Assembly (NCBI GenBank): GCA_045539595.1
Contig: JAZQFQ010000092.1
Span: forward strand, 1 to 64,000
DNA: 64,000 bases
Origin: SIG701 sp045539595
Lineage (GTDB): Bacteria; Bacillota; Clostridia; Oscillospirales; CAG-272
Direction: 5' to 3'
The position numbers and the translations under genes are program-made. Within the stretch, counting starts at the first letter, position 1, and each line of letters opens with the position of its first letter. The notes below the pieces were generated by a model. That model was not told the origin of the DNA, searched no databases, and saw nothing but the letters and a program-made list of their open reading frames with translations. This document shows, piece after piece, positions 22,535-30,887 of this stretch.

Positions 22535-25174
22535 CTATGCGGTGGTGTAGTTGGTGATGTCAAGGACCTGGACGAACTCGCACTCGGTCAGGTCGAAGGT
22601 GGTGAGGGAATGATTCGAGACGGAGACGAGCGACCAGAGGCTGCCGCCGTACCAGTAGAAGCGGCGCAGGAGCTCCGGTCCGACCTGCATGCCGTCCAGG
22701 CGGACGCGGCAGCGCATGACCTTGCCGTGGACGCTGAGGCGGTCGCGGACGTACTTCTGCCAGCGCTTGAGGTAGACGGTGCCGGAGGTGTAGGTGAGCC
22801 CGGGGATGTCCACCTCGCGCGGGATCCCGAAGTCCAGGGACTGGTAGACGTCGCGGCGCGTGAGGTCCAGGGAGGTGAGGATGACGTAGCGGGAGAAGGT
22901 CGGGAGGACCTGGGCGGAGTCGCCTGCACCCAGGATCCAGCAGGGTCCGCCGTTGAGGGTGTCCATGACCGGGAGGTCGTCGGATAGGTGGTAGAAGATC
23001 TGCGACGGTGCGCCCCGGTAGAAGAGCATCACGTCCGCGCCGTCGACCGGGGCGTTCTCCGCGTCCCTGAACTCGGCCCGCTCGTTGAAGTCGTAGCCCG
23101 GGAAGTCGGCGTTCAGCGGGTCGGCGGTGGCGGTGCCCGGGATGACCACGTCGAAGTCCTTGGCCTCGCCGGTGTCGTCCCAGAGGGTGAACTTGTTGCC
23201 CGGATCCATGAAGACGGACGGGAACCATCTGGCGCCCGGGGTGGTGAGCTGGGAGAAATACTTGCTGCGGGCCTGGACGGCGGCGCACGACTTGAGGACG
23301 GAGCCGGAGAGCAGGTCCTTGGTCTGGGCGTCGAAGTCGTAGCCGGTGTCGATGCGCTGGATCCCGTGCTGGACGCCGGAGGTGCGGAGGTACTCCTGCT
23401 CGAAGCGTCCGCCGACGGATTCGTGGCGGAGCTCGTACCATTTGGCGTCGAAGGTCAGGGGCTGGATGTCGACGGAGGGATTGTCGACGCGGTCGGTGAG
23501 GTCCACGGTCGTAGCCTGGTAAAAGGTCTCCCGGCGAAGGATCTGCACGGACCGCTTCTGCCGGTCGGCCAGGAGGACGAGCCCGAAGGCCTTGCAGAAG
23601 GCGACCAGGTAGTCGGCCGGGGTCTTGCTGGTGCTCAGGAGCATCTCCTTGGTGACGGTGGCGCCGCTGCGGAGGGCGTCACCGGACTCGTAGGAGTTGG
23701 TCCCGGATCCGGAGGGGGCTGCGGCGGCCGTGGGCGTGTAGCCGGTGCCGGCGTCGGTGTAGAGCTGGCCGAGCGAAGAGCTGCCGCCGGTGCCGCCGCC
23801 GAAGAGGGCGCCCGCGTCGGAGATGTGTGCGACGTAGGCGGTGACCTGGATGTCGATCCGGGCGATGTTCTGCCCGGTGACCTCGGTGGTGAGGTCTCGC
23901 TGGCGCAGGTATGCCCCGCCGCTGGGTGCGTAGCCGTGGTCCTGCTCGGCCGGCGCGAAGGAGGCGCCCATCTGGGGCGTGTAGCCCAGGGCCGAGGCCA
24001 GGGCGGAGGGGTCGATGACGTCCGCGGACTTGCAGATGGTCTTGACCGGACCGGCGGCGACCATGGTGCTGTCGGAGCCGTAGGCCACGGCCTGCACGAA
24101 GAGGATCTGCTGGGTGTAGCCGTCCGGGATGTAGGACTGGCCGGCCACGCGCTTCCAGGAGCGGAGGGTGGATGCCGGAGCGCCCGGGACGGTGTACGCC
24201 AGGGCGGAGGTGAGGCGGGCGGTGACGTCGCTCCCGGCGGGGACGTTGCTCAGGAAGAAGCGGCCCACCACCTTGCCGGCCGCGTACTGCTGGAAGGTGA
24301 CGGTGGCGCCGCCGCTCGTCTTCTTGTAGGTGCCGAGGCTCGGGAGCAGCGGGCGCGTCAGCCAGGTGTTCTGGTAGCCGATGGTCACATCGCTGAGGTC
24401 GACGTCCCAGCCGCCGTTGTTGAGGGGGTTGGCGATGGCTTCCAGGATCTTCGCCATGGAGACCACCGGGCGCTGGAGGTAGGACCGCAGGTCGCGGACC
24501 TCCCACTCGTCCTTCTCCCCGGAGAGGGTGATGAGGGTGACGCCGTCCTTGGTGTTGTAGCCCGCCGGGACGGTGAGGCCCACGTCCCCGGGAGCGGCCA
24601 CGGCCTTGTCAGCGCTGAAGTCGGAGGGTACTCCGTTGTAGCAGGGCGCGAAGTTGATGACGTCCCACTTCTCCGGCTTGGAGGTGTCCCCGGCCAGCCG
24701 GGCCCAGGCATCCCGGACCGTCTGTAGGGTGATGGTGAAGTCGAGGTCCACGCCGTAGTCGAGGTCGGCGAGGCTGCGCTTGTTGCCGGCTCCGTCATAG
24801 GCGAGGCCGTAGAGGAAGTCGCCCAGGCCGCCGTAGAGGCTGACCCGGTAGGCGTCGCGGGTCACGCCGTTCAGCTTGGCGTAGCCGGAGAAGAGGACCT
24901 CCCCGGTCTCGGCGTAGATGGCGAAGGGGGTGCGCTTGGAGGCGTTGAAGTCCGGGCCGGATCCACCGGCACCGGCGAGGCGGTCCAGGCGGCCGGAGTG
25001 TCCGAAGATGCGGTCGTTGGCCGGGCACCTGGGGAGCTCCACCTCCTGGGTCCAGGAGTTACGGACGACGGCGGGGTTGGTCAGGTCCGAGAGCTGGACG
25101 TTGAGCAGGACGAGGCCGTCGTCGGCGAGGTCGGCCAGCTGGCCGTTGATGTAGAGGGAGATCCGGCGTCTCAT
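22535..25174 (-). CDS. Large tail protein (distal tail or hub)
   Basis: 879 residues from MRRRISLYINGQLADLADDG at 25174, whose ATG overlaps the upstream stop (ATGA). The longer frame to 25393 begins in a shadow of the neighbour. The N-terminal block (QLSDLTNPAVVRNSWTQEVELPRCPANDRIFGHSGRL) is typical of a large tail protein of Bacteroidales phages encoded after the tape measure. Beta-rich throughout. A tail-tip or hub role is inferred from order. Confidence 0.7.
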   Translation of the reverse strand: MRRRISLYINGQLADLADDGLVLLNVQLSDLTNPAVVRNSWTQEVELPRCPANDRIFGHSGRLDRLAGAGGSGPDFNASKRTPFAIYAETGEVLFSGYAKLNGVTRDAYRVSLYGGLGDFLYGLAYDGAGNKRSLADLDYGVDLDFTITLQTVRDAWARLAGDTSKPEKWDVINFAPCYNGVPSDFSADKAVAAPGDVGLTVPAGYNTKDGVTLITLSGEKDEWEVRDLRSYLQRPVVSMAKILEAIANPLNNGGWDVDLSDVTIGYQNTWLTRPLLPSLGTYKKTSGGATVTFQQYAAGKVVGRFFLSNVPAGSDVTARLTSALAYTVPGAPASTLRSWKRVAGQSYIPDGYTQQILFVQAVAYGSDSTMVAAGPVKTICKSADVIDPSALASALGYTPQMGASFAPAEQDHGYAPSGGAYLRQRDLTTEVTGQNIARIDIQVTAYVAHISDAGALFGGGTGGSSSLGQLYTDAGTGYTPTAAAAPSGSGTNSYESGDALRSGATVTKEMLLSTSKTPADYLVAFCKAFGLVLLADRQKRSVQILRRETFYQATTVDLTDRVDNPSVDIQPLTFDAKWYELRHESVGGRFEQEYLRTSGVQHGIQRIDTGYDFDAQTKDLLSGSVLKSCAAVQARSKYFSQLTTPGARWFPSVFMDPGNKFTLWDDTGEAKDFDVVIPGTATADPLNADFPGYDFNERAEFRDAENAPVDGADVMLFYRGAPSQIFYHLSDDLPVMDTLNGGPCWILGAGDSAQVLPTFSRYVILTSLDLTRRDVYQSLDFGIPREVDIPGLTYTSGTVYLKRWQKYVRDRLSVHGKVMRCRVRLDGMQVGPELLRRFYWYGGSLWSLVSVSNHSLTTFDLTECEFVQVLDITNYTTA

Positions 25175-26175
25175 CTGCGGAAGCGCTCCTGCGCGAGCTG
25201 TGCGTTGAACTCGTAGACGGCCGGGCGGCGGCCGTTGCTGCGGTAGGTCTGCTCGTCGTGGGTGGTGTCGGTGAGGACCACCGGGCGCCAGACCATGTCG
25301 GCGAAGTCGAGGAGGTAGACGTCCGGGGAGTTGAGCAGGTGGTGCATCTTCTCGCTCTGGTCGTCGGTGAGGATGCCGGTGCGGAGCGTCCACGCGGGGC
25401 TCACCTCGATGGCGTAGTCCCTGCGGCCGCGGGCCGTCGGGTCGGTGTTGTCGTAGTCGGTGTCGATGGTGTGGCGGACCAGGTCGTCACGCCGGACGGG
25501 TATGCCGTCCAGGACCAGGGTGTCCCAGCCGCCGAAGGCGTTGAAGTAGGCGACGAGGAAGCGGCTGCAGTTCTCGGCGACCTTCCAGGTGATGCCGTTG
25601 AAGGTCAGGGAGGCGAGGCCGTCGTAGGTTGCGAGGTCGAGGACCGCGGTGGCGGGGCCAGCTCCGGACCCGACCGCGAAGGAGCTGTTGAAGGACTGGT
25701 TGTAGGATCCGGCCGTGGTGAGGTCCACGGTCTGGGTGGTGCCGTCCTGGAAGATGAGCGTCACGGATCCCGGTGTACCGAGGTAGGAGGCCAGGAAGGG
25801 CTGGCGGGGGTCCAGCTCCGGGAGGATGGGGTCGGAGAGCGGCGTGGAGGCCGTGATTGTCCGGAGCTGGTCGTAGCTCCAGTCGGCCACGAAGGTGACG
25901 GTGTCGACGGCGGATCCTCCCACGACGGTCACGAAGGTCTCGGCGATCCTGGCGGAGGGCGGCGGGAAGCTGGAGGCCGGGAGCGTGGATGCCAGGTAGT
26001 CGGCGCAGACGTCGTTGATGCGGGCGACCACGTCGGCAGATCCGGGGCGGCGGTAGGCCCGGCCGGCGTAGAGGAGCGTCCCGGCGGCGCTTCCGATGCG
26101 GATCTCGAAGTCGGCGGAGTCGGCGCCGGCGGCGAGGGTGACGATGCGGTCTTTCCAGATGGGTGCGAAGGGCAT
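25171..26175 (-). CDS. Tail protein
   Basis: 334 residues, beta-rich (IWKDRIVTLAAGADSADFEIRIG...LLYAGRAYRRPGSADVVARINDVCADYLA). It is the first gene of the tail unit, preceded by a terminator and the shared late element. Its position before the large tail protein suggests a distal-tail-like role. It shares an FNSSF motif (SYNQSFNSSFAVG) with the gene at 13388 (FNNSFNDSF). Confidence 0.65.
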   Translation of the reverse strand: MPFAPIWKDRIVTLAAGADSADFEIRIGSAAGTLLYAGRAYRRPGSADVVARINDVCADYLASTLPASSFPPPSARIAETFVTVVGGSAVDTVTFVADWSYDQLRTITASTPLSDPILPELDPRQPFLASYLGTPGSVTLIFQDGTTQTVDLTTAGSYNQSFNSSFAVGSGAGPATAVLDLATYDGLASLTFNGITWKVAENCSRFLVAYFNAFGGWDTLVLDGIPVRRDDLVRHTIDTDYDNTDPTARGRRDYAIEVSPAWTLRTGILTDDQSEKMHHLLNSPDVYLLDFADMVWRPVVLTDTTHDEQTYRSNGRRPAVYEFNAQLAQERFRR

Positions 26176-26186
26176 GGCGTTTTCTC

Positions 26187-26221
26187 TTTTCCGGGAAATA
26201 CCGAAAAAGCCGCCGATGTTA
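26187..26221 (-). promoter_or_regulatory. Shared late element, copy 3
   Basis: TAACA-N14-GGTATTTCCCGGAAAA on the minus strand, ending 11 nt before the ATG at 26175. It lies 90 nt downstream of an intrinsic terminator, so it most likely starts a new transcript for the tail genes. Confidence 0.7.
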
Positions 26222-26310
26222 GCGAAACGGGGGCCGTGGGCGGGCTTGAAGGTTCGGGCGGACTCCTTGGCCGTCCCCGCGCTTCACGGCCGCGGAAGGG
26301 GCGCATGAAT

Positions 26311-26344
26311 CAAAAATCCCCGGGCATCTCTCGACGGCCGGGGG
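26311..26344 (-). terminator. Intrinsic terminator before the tail unit
   Basis: Minus strand CCCCGGCCG...CCCGGGG forms a hairpin (26318-26343) followed by ATTTTTGATT. It ends the terminase-side transcript after the gene at 26380-26877. The gap 26222-26379 holds no gene. Confidence 0.7.
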
Positions 26345-26379
26345 GTGTTGAAACAAAAGAAACAGAAAAAACAGTCCCG

Positions 26380-26877
26380 TCACGGGCGGACGGTCTTGAT
26401 GATGTAGTCGTAGAGGTCGCGCTGGAGGGCGGCTTCGAGCTTGTCGCGGTAGGCGGTGATGACGGCGTCCTTGGTCTTCTGGAGGTCGTGGGTTCCTTCC
26501 GTCCCGACGCGGGAGATCTTGCGGCGGATGAGGTACTCCAGGGACTTGGGGCTGGGGATGCGGCCGGAGGCGTCCGGGCGCGGGATCACCGGCTTGAACT
26601 CGATCCAGCGGGCGATGGGTCCGGGCGGCGGCCAATGGGGGCGCGTCCCGGTCTCCAGGTATTTCCAGTAGTGCTCCAGGGTCATAGTCACCTCGTAGGC
26701 GGTGTCCCGGACGACGACCTGGGTGCGGATGGAGTTGAGCAGCTTGCGGGCGTCCGGGCCGAGGGTCGTGTAGTGGCCGTTGCGCTCGAGCTCGTCCTTG
26801 TAGCCGTCCCGCACGTCCCGGGCCATGTCCTTCAAAATGGAGCGGAGGTTGGTGAGGTTCAAAAGTTCGTCTGCCAT
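26380..26877 (-). CDS. HK97 gp10-like neck/tail completion protein
   Basis: 165 residues. The core YKYLETGTRPHWPPPGPIARWIEFK is the signature of gp10-like head-tail or tail-completion proteins (LExGTxPH...P). It follows the tail chaperone and ends just before a terminator. Confidence 0.7.
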   Translation of the reverse strand: MADELLNLTNLRSILKDMARDVRDGYKDELERNGHYTTLGPDARKLLNSIRTQVVVRDTAYEVTMTLEHYWKYLETGTRPHWPPPGPIARWIEFKPVIPRPDASGRIPSPKSLEYLIRRKISRVGTEGTHDLQKTKDAVITAYRDKLEAALQRDLYDYIIKTVRP

Positions 26878-26878
26878 G

Positions 26879-27055
26879 TCAGTGTGTGTTTTGCCAGCGG
26901 GTGGTGGCGTCCTGGTCGCGGGCGTCCCGGTCTCGCCGGTAGGATAATACGTTCAGGAACTCCCGGGCGGGCTTGCCGAAGACGACGTCCCAGGAGACGC
27001 GCATCGTCTCGCTCACTCGGTCGACGGCCGCGATCCATCCCCACCGGACCCCAAA
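26879..27055 (-). CDS. Possible -1 frameshift extension of the tail chaperone
   Basis: In the -1 frame relative to the chaperone, a conserved-looking segment (LFGVRWGWIAAVDRVSETMRVS...LNVLSYRRDRDARDQD) runs to the stop at 26879. The residues before its only ATG (27004) already look protein-like (RWGWIAAVDRV), so translation by a -1 slip at T-TTG-GGG (27055-27049) inside the end of the chaperone gene is plausible. A frameshifted product would have about 261 residues. A stand-alone 41-residue gene from 27004 is the alternative. Confidence 0.5.
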   Translation of the reverse strand, partial: FGVRWGWIAAVDRVSETMRVSWDVVFGKPAREFLNVLSYRRDRDARDQDATTRWQNTH

Positions 27056-27663
27056 GAGGTCAGCGTCTCCACCAGGGTCTCCAGGTCCGCCAGCCGCTTG
27101 CGGATCCTCGCCGCCTTCGCCTTGTCCTTCTCCGTCCTGGCCAGCCGTGCCAAGAAGGACCGGGAAGTCCTGATCAATGCGGCGTATTTCGTCAAAAAAA
27201 AAGCGGACAGCGCGAGGACGTCGGAGACCATGAGCTCGCGGCGGATGGCGTCCTGGACCTCGGCGATGTCGTAGCCGTCGGCGTAGGTCTTGCCCCTGGG
27301 GATCAGGATGACGGAAATCAGCTCGACGAGCCGGGGGTCCCCTTCCGGGCAGAAGGTCTTGAAGTCGATGTACTGGGCGGTCGTGATCTTGCGGAGGTCG
27401 GTAGTGGGGACCAGGTCGAACCCGCCGAGCCGGTAGGAGGACGCGATGCGCGGCGCGACGTGGACGGGGCGCTCGAGGAATCCGGCGGCGTCGGACCATG
27501 CCGACACGTCGGTGATGGGCGCGTTCAGGATCTCGCGCTCGGTCTTGCCGGTGAGGATGGCGAGGATGGCGATGCGGCGGTCGATGTCGTCCATCTCGCG
27601 CTCCTGGAGTGCGAGGATGTCGAGATAGTCGCCGAGGGGTAGTTCGTTGTGGCTTGTGATCAT
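27013..27663 (-). CDS. Tail assembly chaperone-like protein
   Basis: 216 residues from MITSHNELPLGDYLDIL at 27663; its ATG overlaps the terminase stop (ATGA). Position between terminase and tail genes, and the pattern LQEREMDDIDRRIAILAILTGKTEREILNAPI, fit the gpG-type tail chaperone of siphophages. A T9 run (27194-27202) encodes FFL, and the gene ends in low complexity (GSGGDGSRPSTE). A longer frame upstream to 28254 is a shadow of terminase. Confidence 0.6.
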   Translation of the reverse strand: MITSHNELPLGDYLDILALQEREMDDIDRRIAILAILTGKTEREILNAPITDVSAWSDAAGFLERPVHVAPRIASSYRLGGFDLVPTTDLRKITTAQYIDFKTFCPEGDPRLVELISVILIPRGKTYADGYDIAEVQDAIRRELMVSDVLALSAFFLTKYAALIRTSRSFLARLARTEKDKAKAARIRKRLADLETLVETLTSLGSGGDGSRPSTE

Positions 27664-28841
27664 CTGTGGATGTAGCTGAGGGTGTAGGTGCCGTAGCCCG
27701 GACGGGCGAAGGGCGTGACGCAGGCGTAGCGCAGGGCGTCGATGCCGTGGTTGAAGAAGTCGATCGGCTCCGGAGTGTAGGTGCCGTCGCTGCGCTGCTT
27801 GTAGAGGTACTTGCGGCCCTCGTCGAGCAGGTGCGTGGACCGGCGCGTGACGTAGATCTTCCAGGCGCGCAGCTGCTGCAGCTGCTCGTGGACCTTGGTG
27901 GACTTGTCGCAGGCCTTGACGTTGAGGCCGTGGCCGGAGATCTCGGAGATGGACTTGGGCTCGGCGGCGTCGGCGTAGACGGTGACGCCGGACCGGCGGA
28001 TGCCGAGGCCCTTGAGGGCGGCGGCGATCTCGGGGTTGGTCATGCCGGTCTGCCAGAGCAGCTCGTCGGCGTAGATCTCCCGGCGGCCGGTGTGGATGAG
28101 GCAGCGGATGAGGGTCGTCGGGTCGTGCGTGAAGCCGAAGTCCATGCCCCACGACTCCACGAAGCCGGCGGGGTCGGGCATATCGTCCACGGGAATGAAG
28201 TCGAAGATCTGGCCCTCGATCTGTCCGATGAGGCCCAGGCCGTAGACGCGCCACCAGTTTCCGGCGTCCTTGTTGGACTCGATCTCGCGGCGCACCTCGT
28301 CGGGGATGTACTGGTTATCCTTGTAGGTGGAGTGCACCATGGCGTAGCGGTCGCGCTTGGGGATGATCTCCGTCCCCCAGAAGGGCGCGGCCGGGTTGTA
28401 GTCGTACATGACTAGCCCGGAGGTTCGGGCTAGCATCTGGCGGACGGTGTCCCAGGCGAGCAGGTTCGCCTCGTTGAGGACCAGGCGGTCGCGGGCCGGG
28501 CCCAGGGCCTTGCCGGGCGCGTCATTGATCCCGAAGAACTCGATGACTGAGCCGGTGTGGAAGGTGTAGGAGTTGGTGGACTTGGACCAGCGGGCCTCGT
28601 CCCAGGTGCCCAGGTCCTCGAGCGCGAAGCGGAAGTCGCGGATGGCGCCGACCTTGAGGTGCGTGAGGGTGTCGGAGCCGACGGTGGTGATGGTGGGCCG
28701 CTTGTCGTTGAGGGCGAGCAGGGCCGCCAGCTGCATCTCCGCGATGGTCTTGCCGGAGCGGGCCCCGCCCCGGTTGTCGATGAACCGGGGACCGGAGGCC
28801 AGGGCGGCGCAGATCTTCTCGAAGGTGCGGGTGGCGTGCAT
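27660..28841 (-). CDS. terL: Terminase large subunit
   Basis: 393 residues. Walker A is GGARSGKT (25-32), Walker B is LVLNEAN (120-126), and the nuclease part begins at GMDFGFTHD (232-240, Asp 234 and 240) with YADAAEP (289-295) as a further acidic site. The C-terminus has FFNHGIDALRYA. It packages the phage DNA into the prohead. It directly follows the small subunit. Confidence 0.92.
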   Translation of the reverse strand: MHATRTFEKICAALASGPRFIDNRGGARSGKTIAEMQLAALLALNDKRPTITTVGSDTLTHLKVGAIRDFRFALEDLGTWDEARWSKSTNSYTFHTGSVIEFFGINDAPGKALGPARDRLVLNEANLLAWDTVRQMLARTSGLVMYDYNPAAPFWGTEIIPKRDRYAMVHSTYKDNQYIPDEVRREIESNKDAGNWWRVYGLGLIGQIEGQIFDFIPVDDMPDPAGFVESWGMDFGFTHDPTTLIRCLIHTGRREIYADELLWQTGMTNPEIAAALKGLGIRRSGVTVYADAAEPKSISEISGHGLNVKACDKSTKVHEQLQQLRAWKIYVTRRSTHLLDEGRKYLYKQRSDGTYTPEPIDFFNHGIDALRYACVTPFARPGYGTYTLSYIHR

Positions 28842-29278
28842 CAGTCGGCGTGGGTTTCGTTTTCAGGCGGCGCAGGCTGGGCGCCGTTCTCCAGGGCGCG
28901 CTGGAGGCCAGCAGCGGCGGCGGGGTCGGCCATCTTCACCTCGATGGTGGTGCCCTCGGTGTTGAGGTTGATGTCCTCGGTCAGGTAGCCGGCGGCCTTG
29001 AGGATGGCGTTGTAGGCCTGGGTGTCCGCCCGGCGGATGGCCTTGTCGAGCTGGCGGAGGTTCATTGCCACCTCGTTCGTCAGGTCCTTCGGGTTGATGC
29101 CGAAGCGCTCGAGGTCGGCCAGGATCTTTGGGTCCGGCTGACGGAGTGCAAGGAGATCCCGGACGAGTTTGCGGCCGGTGGACTTGAGCCTGCGCGCACG
29201 CCCGGACGCGCGCCCGCCTTTCGAGGCTTCTTCGACGGTTAGCTTGTGCTGTCCCGGGATGAGGTTTTCGTCGTTCAT
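28841..29278 (-). CDS. Terminase small subunit
   Basis: 145 residues with a basic N-terminal DNA-binding part (EEASKGGRASGRARRLKSTGRKLVRDLLALRQPDP), a helical middle and a Pro/Glu tail. It is directly upstream of terL and overlaps it by one base. It probably recognises the packaging site. Confidence 0.75.
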   Translation of the reverse strand: MNDENLIPGQHKLTVEEASKGGRASGRARRLKSTGRKLVRDLLALRQPDPKILADLERFGINPKDLTNEVAMNLRQLDKAIRRADTQAYNAILKAAGYLTEDINLNTEGTTIEVKMADPAAAAGLQRALENGAQPAPPENETHAD

Positions 29279-29325
29279 AAGTTGCTCATTTATTGAACCA
29301 TTGGACTGCCATTTGATGCGCTACG

Positions 29326-30330
29326 TTAGCTAACATGGGGGGGGGGTACGGACATACCCACCAACCAGCGGAGGCGGATTTTGTTCGGGGTTTTGTAGTC
29401 GCCCGGGAAGCCGGAGACGAGCCGCAGCTCCTTCTCGTTCAACTCCCTGGGGAATGACTGCAGCAGGGTGGACACCGTCGTGAGAGTGGGGACCACTCGG
29501 GACTCGACCGCCCAGCGGCGGGTGTAGCCGGTGAACCGTCCGAAGGCCCTGGCGTTGGTGTCATATAGCCGGGTATCGGAGGGCCGCGCGTTTTCAAAAA
29601 GACCATACTCGAAGTCCGTCATCGTCCTGGCCGTGTCATTCCGGTCGATGACTTGCGAGAATGGGATGGGGGTCTCGTTGAACTCGAGGGCCAGCAAAGG
29701 GAAGCCGAGCTCGACGAGGGAGCCGATGACGAAGGTGCGCACCCGATCCTGCGGGACGCCCATCGAGGCGGCGTTCAGGAGGAAGACCTGGCACTTGTAG
29801 CCGGCGTCCTGCATCGTGGTGAAGATGCGCTTCAGGTAGGATTTGGCGTTGCCCTTGGCGAGGCCGGAGACGTTCTCCAGGATGAAGGTGCGGGGGCGCA
29901 GCTTCTTGATGGTCTCGCAGTAGATGAAGACCAGGTCGTCGAGCGTCTGGAGTGCCTGGCCTTCGGCGAAAACCTTTTCCTTGCCCCACGCCTTCTCGCG
30001 GGAGCCTGCCATCGAGAAGGTCGAGCAGGGTGGCGAGCCGTCCAGGACGTCGAGGTTGTAAAGCTCGTCCGGGAGGTCGTCCCGCTTGTTGAACTCGCGG
30101 AGGTCCTCGACGTAGAGGTGCCTGGGGTGGTGGTTCTCCTTGTAGATGGCCGCGACCTTCGGGTCTATCTCCACGCCGCCAATGTGGTCGAAGCCGGCGA
30201 GTTTGTAGCCCATGGTGGAACCGCCGCCACAGATGAAGGTGCCGAACACCTTGAGCCCATTGGGCCGGATGCCCGGCGCGGGGTAGCCGTCGGCCAGCCG
30301 CCAGTCGTAGGGGAAGAGGTGCTCCGTCAT
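29326..30330 (-). CDS. DNA (cytosine-5) methyltransferase, frame-altered C-terminus
   Basis: 334 residues. Motif I is VFGTFICGGGSTMGYKLAGF, the catalytic motif IV is SPPCSTFS (Cys 102), motif VI is LENVSG (152-157), followed by QDRVRTFVIG. The end is unusual: after VGMSVPP a run of ten C residues (29337-29346 on the plus strand) throws the frame into PHVS and a stop. With nine C residues it would continue VPPPMLANVAHQMAVQWFNK and stop at 29286, matching the usual family end. The enzyme may protect phage DNA. Confidence 0.85.
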   Translation of the reverse strand: MTEHLFPYDWRLADGYPAPGIRPNGLKVFGTFICGGGSTMGYKLAGFDHIGGVEIDPKVAAIYKENHHPRHLYVEDLREFNKRDDLPDELYNLDVLDGSPPCSTFSMAGSREKAWGKEKVFAEGQALQTLDDLVFIYCETIKKLRPRTFILENVSGLAKGNAKSYLKRIFTTMQDAGYKCQVFLLNAASMGVPQDRVRTFVIGSLVELGFPLLALEFNETPIPFSQVIDRNDTARTMTDFEYGLFENARPSDTRLYDTNARAFGRFTGYTRRWAVESRVVPTLTTVSTLLQSFPRELNEKELRLVSGFPGDYKTPNKIRLRWLVGMSVPPPHVS

Positions 30331-30887
30331 AGGCCGAGCAGTTTGAGGACGGCGTCTTCCGGCGCCGGTGCGATTTCACGGAGGGCGGCGGTGACGAAGT
30401 TGAACTCGTCCGGGGTTAGGGAGATTTCCACGACGACGCGGTCGTCGACCGGAGCGGCGGGCCGGTCGCCCGGAGCCTGGGACGGTGCGCTGAAGTCGGG
30501 AAGGCCGTAGTCCGTGAGGTCGTAGTCGGTCCACTCGTTGGCGAGTGCGTCGGTGTCCCAGCTCCCAAACTTGGAGTTATCCTTGACGGCGATCTCCTTG
30601 AGCTTCGCCGAGGTGAACTCCTGGGCGGTGATGACGGCGCAGAGGATTTCCTTCAGGCCGAGGTGCCGGCTGGCGGATACACGCATATTGCCGCCGATGG
30701 CGACGTAGCGGCAGTCGTGCTCCACGACGATCGGCGGGCGGGCTTCAGCGAGTTCGGGGATACGTTCGATGGAGGCGGCGAGCTTTTCCAGGCGCGCGAG
30801 CGACCAGGTGCGCGGGTTTCGCGGCAAGCCGGGAATCTGGCCTTCATTGAGGTCGATCAGGTCGAGGGGGATGAGTTTAATTTCCAT
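30327..30887 (-). CDS. ParB-like protein 1
   Basis: 186 residues. It begins IKLIPLDLIDLNEGQIPGLPRNPRTWS and has the ParB nuclease-like pattern RPPIVVEHDCRYVAIGGNMRVSASRHLG. It is paralogous to the next gene (same EGQIPGLPxNPR start). Adjacent ParB-like genes followed by a DNA methylase are frequent in phages. It overlaps the methylase start by 4 bp. Confidence 0.75.
   Translation of the reverse strand: MEIKLIPLDLIDLNEGQIPGLPRNPRTWSLARLEKLAASIERIPELAEARPPIVVEHDCRYVAIGGNMRVSASRHLGLKEILCAVITAQEFTSAKLKEIAVKDNSKFGSWDTDALANEWTDYDLTDYGLPDFSAPSQAPGDRPAAPVDDRVVVEISLTPDEFNFVTAALREIAPAPEDAVLKLLGL

Noticed and set aside
22988..24727. A 579-codon plus-strand frame opposite the large tail gene
   Set aside because: Same reason: the minus-strand tail protein is supported by family pattern and operon order.
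25258..27642. A 794-codon plus-strand frame opposite tail genes
   Set aside because: Shadow of the minus-strand genes; composition is rich in Gly, Val and Glu without any recognisable fold, and there is no start signal.
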